From positions 1 through 64,000 of the forward strand of contig NZ_STGF01000029.1 in NCBI RefSeq assembly GCF_005222705.1: 64,000 nt of DNA. The letters are read 5' to 3'. The stretch is from Paenibacillus sp. SY21-1. GTDB taxonomy: Bacteria; Bacillota; Bacilli; Paenibacillales; Paenibacillaceae. Positions 53,739 through 62,427 of this stretch are shown here, in pieces (position 1 is the first letter of the stretch; the number at the start of each line of letters is the position of its first letter). A program made the position numbers and the translations under genes. The notes under the pieces were generated by a model. That model had not been told where the DNA came from and searched no databases. It saw only the letters and a list, made by a program, of their open reading frames with translations.

Positions 53739-53862
53739 GCGAAATTAGAGACCTTTATAAGCTTGTCTGGGCATTGTTGGACCAAAAACAGCATAAGGAA
53801 AAAGAGATGTCCATTTATGGGCGGGAGGCCTTCATTATTGTACGAGCGGGGAAGTGTGTGCC

Positions 53863-54615
53863 TTGAGCGTAAAAAAAGGAATAAAGCTGCTGGCGCTGGT
53901 TGGCGGAATAGCCGCCGTCAATATTGCTGTGCTGTCGCCGGGATTGCTTGGCATCCGGATTGGAGGAGAAAGCGCGCTCCAGACAGCCTCCGGGCTTACT
54001 TTGCTTGTTGTCAGCTTTCTGGCGCTCCTCTATGGAGCCTATGGCTTGTTGTTCCTATCGTCGTCTGCCGCAACGATAGCGCCCGCCGCGAGAGCGGCGA
54101 CGAAAGAGGACTATATCGCAGCGCTGCAGCATTACCGCAATGCCAAGGCGCTCAAAAAAGATATTGCGCTGGCTTGCGAGCAACTGGAGAGGATGGAGAA
54201 GAAAAAGCATGCGTTATTCCGCTCGCTTGCCCAAAGATTTGAGCCCGCCGAAATTAGCTATAAAAAGTTTGCGGCAGCGATTTATGAGGTGGAGAAGCTT
54301 TTTTATCTGAATATTCGAGGCGTCTTGAATAAATTAAGCGTGTTTGACGCTTCGGGCTATGGGCGCCTTGCCGGGCCGGAGAACCCTGCGAGGCTAACCG
54401 ACAAACTACAGAAGGAGAAGAGCGAGCTATATCGGGAGTACATGACCTACGTTGCCGGTTATTTGGGCGCAAACGAGGAAATTATGCTCAAGCTGGATAG
54501 GCTGCTGCTGGAAATATCTTTGCTGAACAGCGCGGACTTTCGCGATGTGGAGGAAATGCCAGGCATGAAGGAAATCGATAGGCTCATTAAGCAGACCCCA
54601 TTATACAAGCATTGA
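53863..54615 (+). CDS. Two-TM protein with helical cytoplasmic domain, possibly XpaC-like
   Basis: A 250-residue protein: TM segments at about 6-28 and 40-62, then ~185 residues of charged helices. The layout and the linkage with a TelA-type gene resemble XpaC-YaaN of B. subtilis, where XpaC is named for 5-bromo-4-chloroindolyl phosphate hydrolysis. The sequence match is not decisive. The TTG at 53863 has GGGGAAG 8 bases upstream; a GTG at 53854 is too close. It starts the cluster with VWA, TelA and prenyl-synthase genes; the next gene begins 12 bases after its stop. Confidence 0.65.
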   Translation: MSVKKGIKLLALVGGIAAVNIAVLSPGLLGIRIGGESALQTASGLTLLVVSFLALLYGAYGLLFLSSSAATIAPAARAATKEDYIAALQHYRNAKALKKDIALACEQLERMEKKKHALFRSLAQRFEPAEISYKKFAAAIYEVEKLFYLNIRGVLNKLSVFDASGYGRLAGPENPARLTDKLQKEKSELYREYMTYVAGYLGANEEIMLKLDRLLLEISLLNSADFRDVEEMPGMKEIDRLIKQTPLYKH

Positions 54616-54627
54616 GAGGTGACGGCT

Positions 54628-56316
54628 ATGGTCGGTAAAGGGAAGGCTTTTGTCGTGCTGATGGCGATTGCGGCCCTTGTCTTTGCGATGGTTTATGCGG
54701 GAGTTGTCTTAACCTCGGACTTGGGCAAATCCAATGAACAGATCAGCTCCGAGGATGCGGCAGAACAGCTGGATAAGCTTTATAGACAGGTGTCCGTTTC
54801 CACGGCGGAGCCGGTTAAAGGGCAAATTGACCTTAACCCTGCCGATGTGGCTGACGCCCTGCCGGATATATCCAAGTTCGCCGTTTCCGTAGAAAATACG
54901 ACGGATAGCTTTGTCGAAATTTTGTCGTCAACCGAAAAATCAGGCACCGGCGTCGACGGCTGGCTAAACGAGGTGGCGACGGCCTTCAACCAGGCCAATA
55001 TACAGCTGGATGGCAGCAGCATTTCGGTCAAAATACGCAATATTGCTTCAGGCACGGCTGCCGATTACATAAGATCAGGAAAATATGTGCCTGATGCCTA
55101 TACGCCATCCAATGAGCTATGGGGAGAAATGGTGAAGGCCAGCGGCGTGCCTATCCAGACCATTACCGATAGGCTGGTCGGCAATGTGGCCGGTATTGTA
55201 GCGACTAAAGAAAAGTATGAGGAGCTGGTAAGCAAATACGGCTCGCTGAACATAAAAACGGTGACCGATGCAATCGCGAATAACGAGCTTGCGATGGGAT
55301 ACACCGACCCTTTTGCAAGCTCAACAGGGCTGAATTTTCTTGCAACTGCGCTGCAGACGTTCGATAGCTCGGATATGCTGAGCGATCAGGCGGTTCAGGG
55401 CTTTGAGAAATTCCAGGCCAATGTGCCGTTTACCGCATCAACGACGCTGCAAATGAGGGAGGCGGCCAAAACGGGCATGCTGGACGCCTTTGTTCTGGAA
55501 TATCAGACCTTTGTTAATGCCGCCGATTTTACGACCGGCTACAGCTTTACTCCTTTTGGCGTAAGACACGACAGCCCGCTTTACGCGCTAGGCGATCTGT
55601 CTGCGCAGAAGCTGGCCATCCTGGAGAGCTTCGCGGCTTTTGTCGCCCAGGAGCCGTATCAGAATCTGGCGGAGCAAAGCGGATTTAACGGGCTTGCCGA
55701 TTACAGCCCCGAGCTCGGATTGGCGGACGGAGCCTTGCTTGCTGCTGCGCAGAAGCTATGGAAGGAGAAGAAGGACGGGAGCAAGCCGATTGCGGCGGTG
55801 TTTGTCTCCGACGTGTCAGGGAGCATGGCCGGCGAGCCGCTTAACCGGTTGAAGGAATCGTTGCTGAAAGGACAGCAGTATTTAGGGCGAGAGAACAGCA
55901 TCGGTTTTGTTTCCTATTCCAGCGATGTGGTTGTAAACCTGCCGATTGGCAAATACGATGCCAACCAGCAGTCCATGCTGGTCGGAGCGATCAACAGCTT
56001 GCAGGCGAGCGGAGGAACGGCTACCTTTGACGGCATCATCGTGGCGATGAAAATGCTGCAGGAGGAGCTGGCGATTCATCCGGACGTAAAGCCCGTTATT
56101 TTTGTGCTCAGCGACGGGGAGACGAATGAAGGCCATTCGCTGTTGGATATTAAAGGGCTGATCGAAACGTACAAAATGCCGATTTATACGATTGGCTACA
56201 ATGCCAATATTGCCGCGCTGCAGAGCATTTCCGATTTGAATGAGGCTGCCAGCATCAATGCGGATACGGAGGATGTCGTCTATAAAATCGGCAATTTGCT
56301 TAATGTACAGATGTAA
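54628..56316 (+). CDS. Membrane-anchored substrate-binding-like plus VWA domain protein
   Basis: A 562-residue protein. A TM/signal anchor at about 6-27 is followed by a region resembling a bacterial solute-binding fold (about 70-350, with IRNIASGTAADYIRSG and an LWGEMVKASG segment). Residues ~385-562 form a von Willebrand A domain. The metal site is complete: D395-x-S397-x-S399 in VSDVSGSM, T464 in GGTATFDG, D496 in LSDGETNEG. GAGAGGTGACG precedes the ATG at 54628. VWA and TelA proteins recur together in tellurite-resistance-like stress systems; here the VWA faces outside. Confidence 0.82.
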   Translation: MVGKGKAFVVLMAIAALVFAMVYAGVVLTSDLGKSNEQISSEDAAEQLDKLYRQVSVSTAEPVKGQIDLNPADVADALPDISKFAVSVENTTDSFVEILSSTEKSGTGVDGWLNEVATAFNQANIQLDGSSISVKIRNIASGTAADYIRSGKYVPDAYTPSNELWGEMVKASGVPIQTITDRLVGNVAGIVATKEKYEELVSKYGSLNIKTVTDAIANNELAMGYTDPFASSTGLNFLATALQTFDSSDMLSDQAVQGFEKFQANVPFTASTTLQMREAAKTGMLDAFVLEYQTFVNAADFTTGYSFTPFGVRHDSPLYALGDLSAQKLAILESFAAFVAQEPYQNLAEQSGFNGLADYSPELGLADGALLAAAQKLWKEKKDGSKPIAAVFVSDVSGSMAGEPLNRLKESLLKGQQYLGRENSIGFVSYSSDVVVNLPIGKYDANQQSMLVGAINSLQASGGTATFDGIIVAMKMLQEELAIHPDVKPVIFVLSDGETNEGHSLLDIKGLIETYKMPIYTIGYNANIAALQSISDLNEAASINADTEDVVYKIGNLLNVQM

Positions 56317-56341
56317 ACATTCATTTGGAGGGGGAGCGCGC

Positions 56342-57481
56342 ATGTCTTTTACGATGGAGGTTGTAAGCGAGGCGAAGCTGAAATCGGTAATTGAGGAGCA
56401 AATAAAGCCTGAGCCAGCAGAGTTGACGGAGCTGAAGGAGCTGGCCCAAACGAATGTGGCAGCGATATTGGAGCTTGATCTGGAAGCTCTGGAGAAGCGC
56501 CGCAGCGTTCTGCAGTCGATTGATGCTTTTGGAATGAATACGATGCGCTCGTCCTCCGAAAAAAACGCCCTTCTGCAGGTGGCGGTAGGAAAGCTGTCGC
56601 AGACCGGCGAAGAAGGCGGGCAGGTGGCCAAAGGGCTGAGCGAGCTCCATTTGCAGCTCAGGGATCTTGATCCCAGTGTGATTGACTTTGCCAAAAGCGG
56701 CTTGCTGGGCAAGCTGTTTAATCCGCTTCGGCGTTATTTCGTCAAATATCAAAAAGCGGATTCCGTTATAGGTGACATTGTATTATCGCTGGACAAAGGT
56801 AAAATAATGTTAAAAAATGATAATACCACGCTTGAGCTGGAGCAACAGTCCCTGCGGGAGCTGACCAAACGGCTGCAAAAGGAGATTCAGCTGGGAGCGC
56901 TTATGGATGCCGAGATCGAGAGGCAGGTTGAGGCAGCCCGGCTGCGCGTGGAATCGGAGGATAAAATTATTTTTATTACCGAGGAGGTCCTGTTTCCGCT
57001 GCGCCAGCGGGTGATGGATTTGCAGCAGATGCTCGTTGTAAATCAGCAAGGCATTATGGCCATTGAAGTGGTCATGCGCAACAATAAGGAGCTTATCCGC
57101 GGGGTTGATCGGGCAAGGAACGTTACGATCTCCGCGTTAAGAATCGCTGTTACCGTGGCAAGCGCGCTTTATAATCAACGGATTGTCCTGCAAAAAATCG
57201 AGCTGCTTAATCAAACGACGGACAGTCTCATTAGCGGCACCTCCAAAATGCTAAAAAGCCAAGGCGTCGCTATTCAAAAGCAAGCGATGGAATCAAGCAT
57301 TTCCGTGGATACAATGAAGCAGGCGTTTGTCGATGTGCTGTCCGCTCTGGACTCGATCAGCGCCTACAAGCAGGAGGCTCTGCCGCGCATGCGCGAAGCC
57401 ATCCTTCAATTCAGGGAGCTGGCCGACGAAGGGGAGAGCCGAATTGTACGGCTGGAGAAGGGGCAAAAGCTGGGGCTGTAG
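56342..57481 (+). CDS. TelA/YaaN-type toxic anion resistance protein
   Basis: A 379-residue mostly coiled-coil protein of the TelA family. Typical segments are the mid-region FNPLRRYFVKYQKADSVI, repeated Leu/Glu heptads (about 155-235), and VNQQGIMAIEVVMRNNKELIRGVDRARNVTISALRIAV near residue 240. TelA proteins are linked to tellurite and membrane-stress resistance; the biochemical function is unknown. TTGGAGGGGGAG precedes the ATG at 56342, 25 bases after the VWA gene. Confidence 0.88.
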   Translation: MSFTMEVVSEAKLKSVIEEQIKPEPAELTELKELAQTNVAAILELDLEALEKRRSVLQSIDAFGMNTMRSSSEKNALLQVAVGKLSQTGEEGGQVAKGLSELHLQLRDLDPSVIDFAKSGLLGKLFNPLRRYFVKYQKADSVIGDIVLSLDKGKIMLKNDNTTLELEQQSLRELTKRLQKEIQLGALMDAEIERQVEAARLRVESEDKIIFITEEVLFPLRQRVMDLQQMLVVNQQGIMAIEVVMRNNKELIRGVDRARNVTISALRIAVTVASALYNQRIVLQKIELLNQTTDSLISGTSKMLKSQGVAIQKQAMESSISVDTMKQAFVDVLSALDSISAYKQEALPRMREAILQFRELADEGESRIVRLEKGQKLGL

Positions 57482-57488
57482 CGGCCCG

Positions 57489-57539
57489 TCAGCTTTGCAG
57501 CCGGAGGACGGTGTCAACCGTTGCGGTTATCCCATACAG
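57489..57539 (+). repeat. Dispersed intergenic element, partial copy E
   Basis: CAGCTTTGCAGCCGGAGGACGGTGTCAACCGTT resembles the second half of copies A and C. The GAAACG block is missing, so the relation is tentative. Confidence 0.35.
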
Positions 57540-57612
57540 CTTGTACAAAATGCTGAATTCGCAACCTAAAAAAACCTCCTCCGTATGTACACTATAACAT
57601 TGCTTCCCAACC

Positions 57613-60045
57613 ATGCATGCCACTACTACACCTATAGAAGCTGAGGTCATCCACCGTATGAACGATGAAAAAATTGTTGATCCCGATAGTTGCTATCCAA
57701 ACGCGGAACGAAAAGCGGCCCGTTATTTTGCGGCGCTGACCGGGCAGGCTCAGTCTCAGCAATATGCGTCTATCCTGACCGGGCAGCTGCGGCTGTGGCA
57801 GCGGCAGCACGTAGGCCGCATGCCATGGCTGTCCGCTTTGTCTCGGGTCACAGGAAACGCTGCAGGCGGCAATTACCAGCGCCACATTCAGTGGTTGAAC
57901 CATAGCGGGAAGCTGGACGATTATCTTAATCGAAGCGTGTCGTATATCTATATGCGCGATTTGGGCAAGGCTCTCGAGCAGCCCGCCACCCAGGCCCGGA
58001 TTCAGGCTGTCGCCGCCGACGTCAAGCAGCGTCTGCTTCAATCGGGCGAATCGGGCAAGGGAGACGGTCTGGACTTTATCAGCCTTGCAGGGCTGTATCG
58101 CTGGGCACAGCAGGAGTCGGTAGAGTCCGCCGTCATATGGGCGATAGACAAGCTCAAAGGGGTGGCCAGCCATATTCCGGAGCAGATGAATGCCGAGCAT
58201 GCTCAGCGCAAATTAATAAAAATTATTATCGGCGTAGTCCTGCACGCCATTGAAGAAATGGACAGCGGGACAGCGCCTGCGGAGCGGGCCAAAAGGATCG
58301 ATGAAGCGATAAGGCTTGGATATTCCTACGGACTGACCTATCCGTTTATAGACGATTTGCTGGATGCGCCGGTGTTAAGCGAGCAGGAGAAAGCCAGCTA
58401 TTCGCAGCTAATCAGGACTGCCCTCCTGACAGGCAGGGTCCCGGTACTAGGCGAAGAGTGGAGCGGGGCCAATCAGTCCATGATCGGATTTATTCATGCA
58501 GAGCTGAAGGAGGGCTTCGAGTATGTGCAGCGATACCAGTCGCCCGAAACGCAGCAGCTGTTTTTTGAACAGACGTACGTCTTTTTCCAATCGCAGGAAC
58601 TGGATCGCGCGAAGCGTTTAACGAATCCCTCTTATACGAACGAGGAGCTGTACCTCCCCATCATTTTGAAGTCGGCTTCATCACGGCTTATTGCCCGTTC
58701 CGTGCTTAATGCGCCTGAAGACGAAAGCTTTGAGGATCGCACGTTCTACTACGGCATATACAACCAGCTGGCGGACGACTTTGCCGATTTGTTCGACGAT
58801 CGGGAAGCTGGAGCGGTCACTCCGTATACCTATTATTTGACCTATCGCGACCGGCGGACAGATCTGATCAATCCATTTGAGTTATACTGGACGGTTATTT
58901 CCTTCCTGATCCATGACGTATACCGCCAAAGCGAACAAGCCCGAGAGGTGATTTTGTCCCGCGCCATTAACGGACTTAAGCGCTGCAAGGAGCGGCTTGG
59001 CGAGGCGAAATACGGGGAGTTAATGGAGACCTTTGCATGCGGCAGTCCTTCCTTTAACAGGCTTGTTCAGCAAATGGTGCAAAAGGCCGACGATGTTGAA
59101 TTTCTGGATAAGCTGTTGCGGGATCACCTGGTAACGTTTCTGCGGACGGAGCGCAAGGAAAAAACGGAGTTTCGCGCCACGGTACAAGAAGCGCGCGAGC
59201 AGATCAATCGCGCTTTAAAAGTAGCGAAGCGCGACGATGCGCTGCCAATTAAGGAGACGCTGATAGACGCCGCCAATTATAGTCTGGAAGGAGACGCCAA
59301 GCGCTTGCGTCCGATTCTGAGCTGGGTAATGGGCGTGCAGGAATATGGGCTGGAGGCGTCAGCCATTATGCCGTTGCTCAAATCGCTGGAGTATATGCAT
59401 ACCGCGTCGCTTATTTTTGACGATTTGCCCTCCCAGGACAATTCGGACATGCGCCGGGGACGACCGACGCTGCATGTCACAAGCGATAGCGCGACCGCAG
59501 AGCTGGCCGGCTTGCTGCTCATTCAGAAGGCCGTCCAGGAGCAGGCATCGCTGCATTCGTTCGACGCCAAGGCCGTCTTGACCTTGATCAAATACTCAGC
59601 CGAAAAGGCGGAGGACTTGTGCATGGGGCAGGCCATGGATTTGGAGGCGAAGGGGAAGCCGCTGACGCCCTCGCAGCTGGATACCATCTGTTATTACAAG
59701 ACGGGAATTGCCTTTGAGGCTGCTCTGGTAATGCCCGCCATACTCGCCCAAGCCTCGGAGCGTGAAATTGCCGCTTTAAAAACCTTCGCCTACCATGCAG
59801 GCATCGCTTTTCAGATCAAGGACGATCTGCTTGACCTGGAGGGAGAGGCTTCCGTCATCGGAAAGCCGGTTGGGCTGGACAGGGCGAACCATACATCGTC
59901 CTTCGTGACCGTGCTTGGCAAGCAAGAAGCGCAAAAGGCGATGTGGAACCATTATTGCCTGGCGTGCGACGCTTTGCTGGCCTTGCAGCGCCAGCCGGCA
60001 TTTCTTAAGCATTTACTTGATTTTATTGTGAATCGGGATCGATAA
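57613..60045 (+). CDS. Large protein with C-terminal prenyl-diphosphate synthase domain and DDxxD motifs in both halves
   Basis: An 810-residue protein. Residues ~540-800 are a trans-isoprenyl diphosphate synthase domain: KRLRP near 563, first aspartate-rich motif D603-D604-x4-D609 followed by RRGRPT, and FQIKDDLLD (D737/D738/D741). The N-terminal ~520 residues are all-helical and unassigned, but contain YPFIDDLLD (D247/D248/D251) and DDFADLFDD (from D388), resembling class I terpenoid-synthase motifs. No signal peptide or TM. A weak RBS precedes ATG 57613; ATG 57658 is an alternative. Its place with TelA and VWA genes is unexpected. The product and chain length are unknown. Confidence 0.75.
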   Translation: MHATTTPIEAEVIHRMNDEKIVDPDSCYPNAERKAARYFAALTGQAQSQQYASILTGQLRLWQRQHVGRMPWLSALSRVTGNAAGGNYQRHIQWLNHSGKLDDYLNRSVSYIYMRDLGKALEQPATQARIQAVAADVKQRLLQSGESGKGDGLDFISLAGLYRWAQQESVESAVIWAIDKLKGVASHIPEQMNAEHAQRKLIKIIIGVVLHAIEEMDSGTAPAERAKRIDEAIRLGYSYGLTYPFIDDLLDAPVLSEQEKASYSQLIRTALLTGRVPVLGEEWSGANQSMIGFIHAELKEGFEYVQRYQSPETQQLFFEQTYVFFQSQELDRAKRLTNPSYTNEELYLPIILKSASSRLIARSVLNAPEDESFEDRTFYYGIYNQLADDFADLFDDREAGAVTPYTYYLTYRDRRTDLINPFELYWTVISFLIHDVYRQSEQAREVILSRAINGLKRCKERLGEAKYGELMETFACGSPSFNRLVQQMVQKADDVEFLDKLLRDHLVTFLRTERKEKTEFRATVQEAREQINRALKVAKRDDALPIKETLIDAANYSLEGDAKRLRPILSWVMGVQEYGLEASAIMPLLKSLEYMHTASLIFDDLPSQDNSDMRRGRPTLHVTSDSATAELAGLLLIQKAVQEQASLHSFDAKAVLTLIKYSAEKAEDLCMGQAMDLEAKGKPLTPSQLDTICYYKTGIAFEAALVMPAILAQASEREIAALKTFAYHAGIAFQIKDDLLDLEGEASVIGKPVGLDRANHTSSFVTVLGKQEAQKAMWNHYCLACDALLALQRQPAFLKHLLDFIVNRDR

Positions 60046-60063
60046 GCAGGAGAGGCGGGAAAA

Positions 60064-60525
60064 ATGAAACGTCGATTTGCCATTGGATTGTTGTGCGGAG
60101 CGCTTTTTTCATTAACTATGTTCATCGGCGCACGCGACCAGGTAAAGGTCGAAACCTTTAATAAGGAAACAAAAACGATCGAGGTTCTTTATTTGGACCA
60201 GACTAAGCCGATCTATTCGGACTGGCAGGGTTATTCCCCCCATGTAAAGGTGGGCAATGTCACCTATTCTGTTAACGGCGACCAAATGGAAATAGCGGGG
60301 AACTTCGCAGTCTATGGGGGTGAATCGGAAGCTCCGAATACTGTGGCCTTTGCATTGCTTTTTCGGGATGAGACAGGGGCCGAAATTGGCAGAATAGAAG
60401 CAGGAGGAGAAGCAGCAGCAAGAGAGCTGGGAAGCTTCTCGGCTACGCTTGCCGGAATTGTGCAGGAGCATACCGAGGTTAGAATGGAACTGTTGACGTT
60501 GAACGGAGACCTTGTGCGCAATTAA
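60064..60525 (+). CDS. Secreted or membrane-tethered hypothetical protein
   Basis: A 153-residue protein with an N-terminal hydrophobic segment (about 5-23, no lipobox) and a beta-rich remainder (VGNVTYSVNGDQMEIAGNFAVYGG). CAGGAGAGG precedes the ATG, 18 bases after the prenyl-synthase gene, so it is probably cotranscribed with it. No family recognised. Confidence 0.7.
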   Translation: MKRRFAIGLLCGALFSLTMFIGARDQVKVETFNKETKTIEVLYLDQTKPIYSDWQGYSPHVKVGNVTYSVNGDQMEIAGNFAVYGGESEAPNTVAFALLFRDETGAEIGRIEAGGEAAARELGSFSATLAGIVQEHTEVRMELLTLNGDLVRN

Positions 60526-60563
60526 TGAAGAACATGCTTCAGTTGTAATAGAAGAAATGGAAG

Positions 60564-60596
60564 GAACAGCCTCTTGCGGGGCTGTTCTTTTTTTTG
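60564..60596 (+). terminator. Terminator of the TelA/prenyl-synthase cluster
   Basis: GAACAGCC/GGGCTGTTC with loop TCTTGC-like bases and an eight-T tail. Confidence 0.88.
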
Positions 60597-60641
60597 CGGT
60601 AAATAAAGCTCTAAAAATGTTATTTTATTCTATTGGTTCAA

Positions 60642-60670
60642 TTGAACTTATTGGTTAAATTATGTATGAT
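60642..60670 (+). promoter_or_regulatory. Promoter of the NTPase operon with palindromic -35 region
   Basis: TTGAAC and TATGAT are 17 bases apart. The -35 lies in the perfect palindrome GTTCAATTGAAC (60636-60647), flanked by direct repeats TATTGGTT at 60631 and 60649. This looks like a repressor site. The leader to the start codon is about 60 bases. Confidence 0.7.
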
Positions 60671-60738
60671 AGAGCATATGGAAAGGGTGACTAAAGATTC
60701 ATAGATTTAGGTCTTGAGTAGTTGATTGGGAGGAAATG

Positions 60739-62409
60739 ATGAATACATTCGTTCAGTATTTGGACCAATTTAATGTCCTATCGCCAAATCACGCCAAAAT
60801 ATACGACGAATATACAAATAGTAGTGACAAATATCGATTCTCTATTCAAACAAGGATAGAGGAATTTTTGCTGTCTGTATTTCGCGACTCGCCGCGCAGC
60901 GTTATTATGACCGGAAATGCGGGCGATGGAAAAACACGGCTATGCAGAGCGGTTTATGAGAAATTAAGGGGGCAGCCTCTGAACGGTTGGCCGGAAACCG
61001 GCTTTGTCGAGGTTCCGTTTGTTCACGGCAAACTGATTATCGTCAAGGATTTGTCGGAGCTTACGGAGGGTGTCATCTACGATATTCTGTCCAGGCTACA
61101 GCATGTCATTGCCGAACATCATGGGGAAAGAACGTATTTTCTCATTGCAGCCAATGAAGGCAAGCTGACGAAGTTTTTGTCGCAGAACCCATCGCTTCAA
61201 ACCTTGTCCGGGCTGGTTCAAGCCCGCTTTATGGATCACGGGAACAACGACGAGCAATTGTATCTGGTCAATTTGCAGGATGTAACCTCCTCTATCTATG
61301 CGGCGCGAATTATGGAGGAGTGGAATAAAGAGGATAACTGGGCGGATTGCGGCTCATGCGGCAAAACAGCGCAATGCGTTATTTATTTAAATCATAGGCG
61401 CATGTCTGACAACCGCATCAGGGAGAGGCTTGTGGAGCAATATCGATTGCTGGACTGTCTGGGCATTCACGTCACCATGAGGGAAATTCTGATTCATATC
61501 AGCTATACGTTGACGGGCGGCCTGACCTGCCAGAAAGTGCAGCAGGCGGATTACCAGAGCATTGAGAGCCATGCTCGTAAAGTCTACTATAACAATTTCT
61601 ACGGGTCAGAGCATCCTGAGGGCGGTGCGCTGGAACAAGGGGCCGTTCAGCATTTTCGCAAGCTGGACCCCGGAACGCTGTCGCTATCATCTATTGACGA
61701 TTATTTGCTGAACGGCGATCTGGATGGCGATGAACGAACCATGCTGAGTCACGCTTCTTTATTTGACGAAGAAATCGACTTGTTGTTTGGCTTCTATCGC
61801 AAGCAGATTGAAATGTACCGAAGCCACGGCATGGAGCACGGCTCAGCCGCAATTGTGGATCGCATGCCGGGCTTCCGGCGCAAATATTTTTTTGAAGCGG
61901 ATGACAGCGAGGCCTTAAACCGGCGGAGGCTGGTCCCATACCAACATTTCTATACGTTTCTGGAAGCCCTTGATAGTCGCCAGAAGCAGGCGGCCATTCG
62001 CAAGGACATGATGACGGGACTAAATCACGCCTTCTCAAAAAAGCTGATGGACCGTTCGGAAACCCAGCTTTTTGCCGTTAACGAAAATCTATTTATTTTT
62101 GAGGCGTATTCCTCCGGTCAGGTCGCTTTAGCGGCGGGAGAAGGGCGTCATGACATCGATTATACCCCCTCCAAGCTTTCAATCAAGGTTAACGGAGTTG
62201 CGCTTGAGGTGAAGCTGGCAGTATTTGAATACGTACTGCGGCTCGCAGGCGGCGGGCTCAATTCGACGTATAAGCAAGAGGTAGACATTCTGCTGGGAAC
62301 CTTCCGCAACGATATGATCAGTCGAAGCGAGGCGGATGAATATTTGCTGAGGGTGTTTGTAATAGATCCGGACAAGGGCGTTTACAAGCGCTGCGAAATT
62401 GATTTCTAA
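60739..62409 (+). CDS. P-loop NTPase, DptF-like, candidate defence component
   Basis: A 556-residue protein. Walker A is GNAGDGKT at residues 59-66; a strand ending LIAANEGKL (about 134-142) follows. A Cys cluster, C204-x2-C207-x5-C213, may bind zinc, followed by HRRMSDNRIRERLVEQ and MREILIHISYTLTGG. The P-loop, the ANEGKL-like strand and the Cys motif recall the DptF ATPase of phosphorothioation-dependent restriction, but I cannot confirm homology. GGGAGG precedes ATG 60739 (ATG 60736 also possible). It has its own promoter and is followed 18 bases later by a large partner gene. No dnd modification genes are in the window. Confidence 0.65.
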   Translation: MNTFVQYLDQFNVLSPNHAKIYDEYTNSSDKYRFSIQTRIEEFLLSVFRDSPRSVIMTGNAGDGKTRLCRAVYEKLRGQPLNGWPETGFVEVPFVHGKLIIVKDLSELTEGVIYDILSRLQHVIAEHHGERTYFLIAANEGKLTKFLSQNPSLQTLSGLVQARFMDHGNNDEQLYLVNLQDVTSSIYAARIMEEWNKEDNWADCGSCGKTAQCVIYLNHRRMSDNRIRERLVEQYRLLDCLGIHVTMREILIHISYTLTGGLTCQKVQQADYQSIESHARKVYYNNFYGSEHPEGGALEQGAVQHFRKLDPGTLSLSSIDDYLLNGDLDGDERTMLSHASLFDEEIDLLFGFYRKQIEMYRSHGMEHGSAAIVDRMPGFRRKYFFEADDSEALNRRRLVPYQHFYTFLEALDSRQKQAAIRKDMMTGLNHAFSKKLMDRSETQLFAVNENLFIFEAYSSGQVALAAGEGRHDIDYTPSKLSIKVNGVALEVKLAVFEYVLRLAGGGLNSTYKQEVDILLGTFRNDMISRSEADEYLLRVFVIDPDKGVYKRCEIDF

Positions 62410-62427
62410 CAACGCGGGAGGCACATG

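Noticed and set aside
60739..62409. Firm assignment as DptF
   Set aside because: Only the P-loop, one strand and a Cys cluster are suggestive; without a profile search and with no dnd genes in view the name would be overclaiming.
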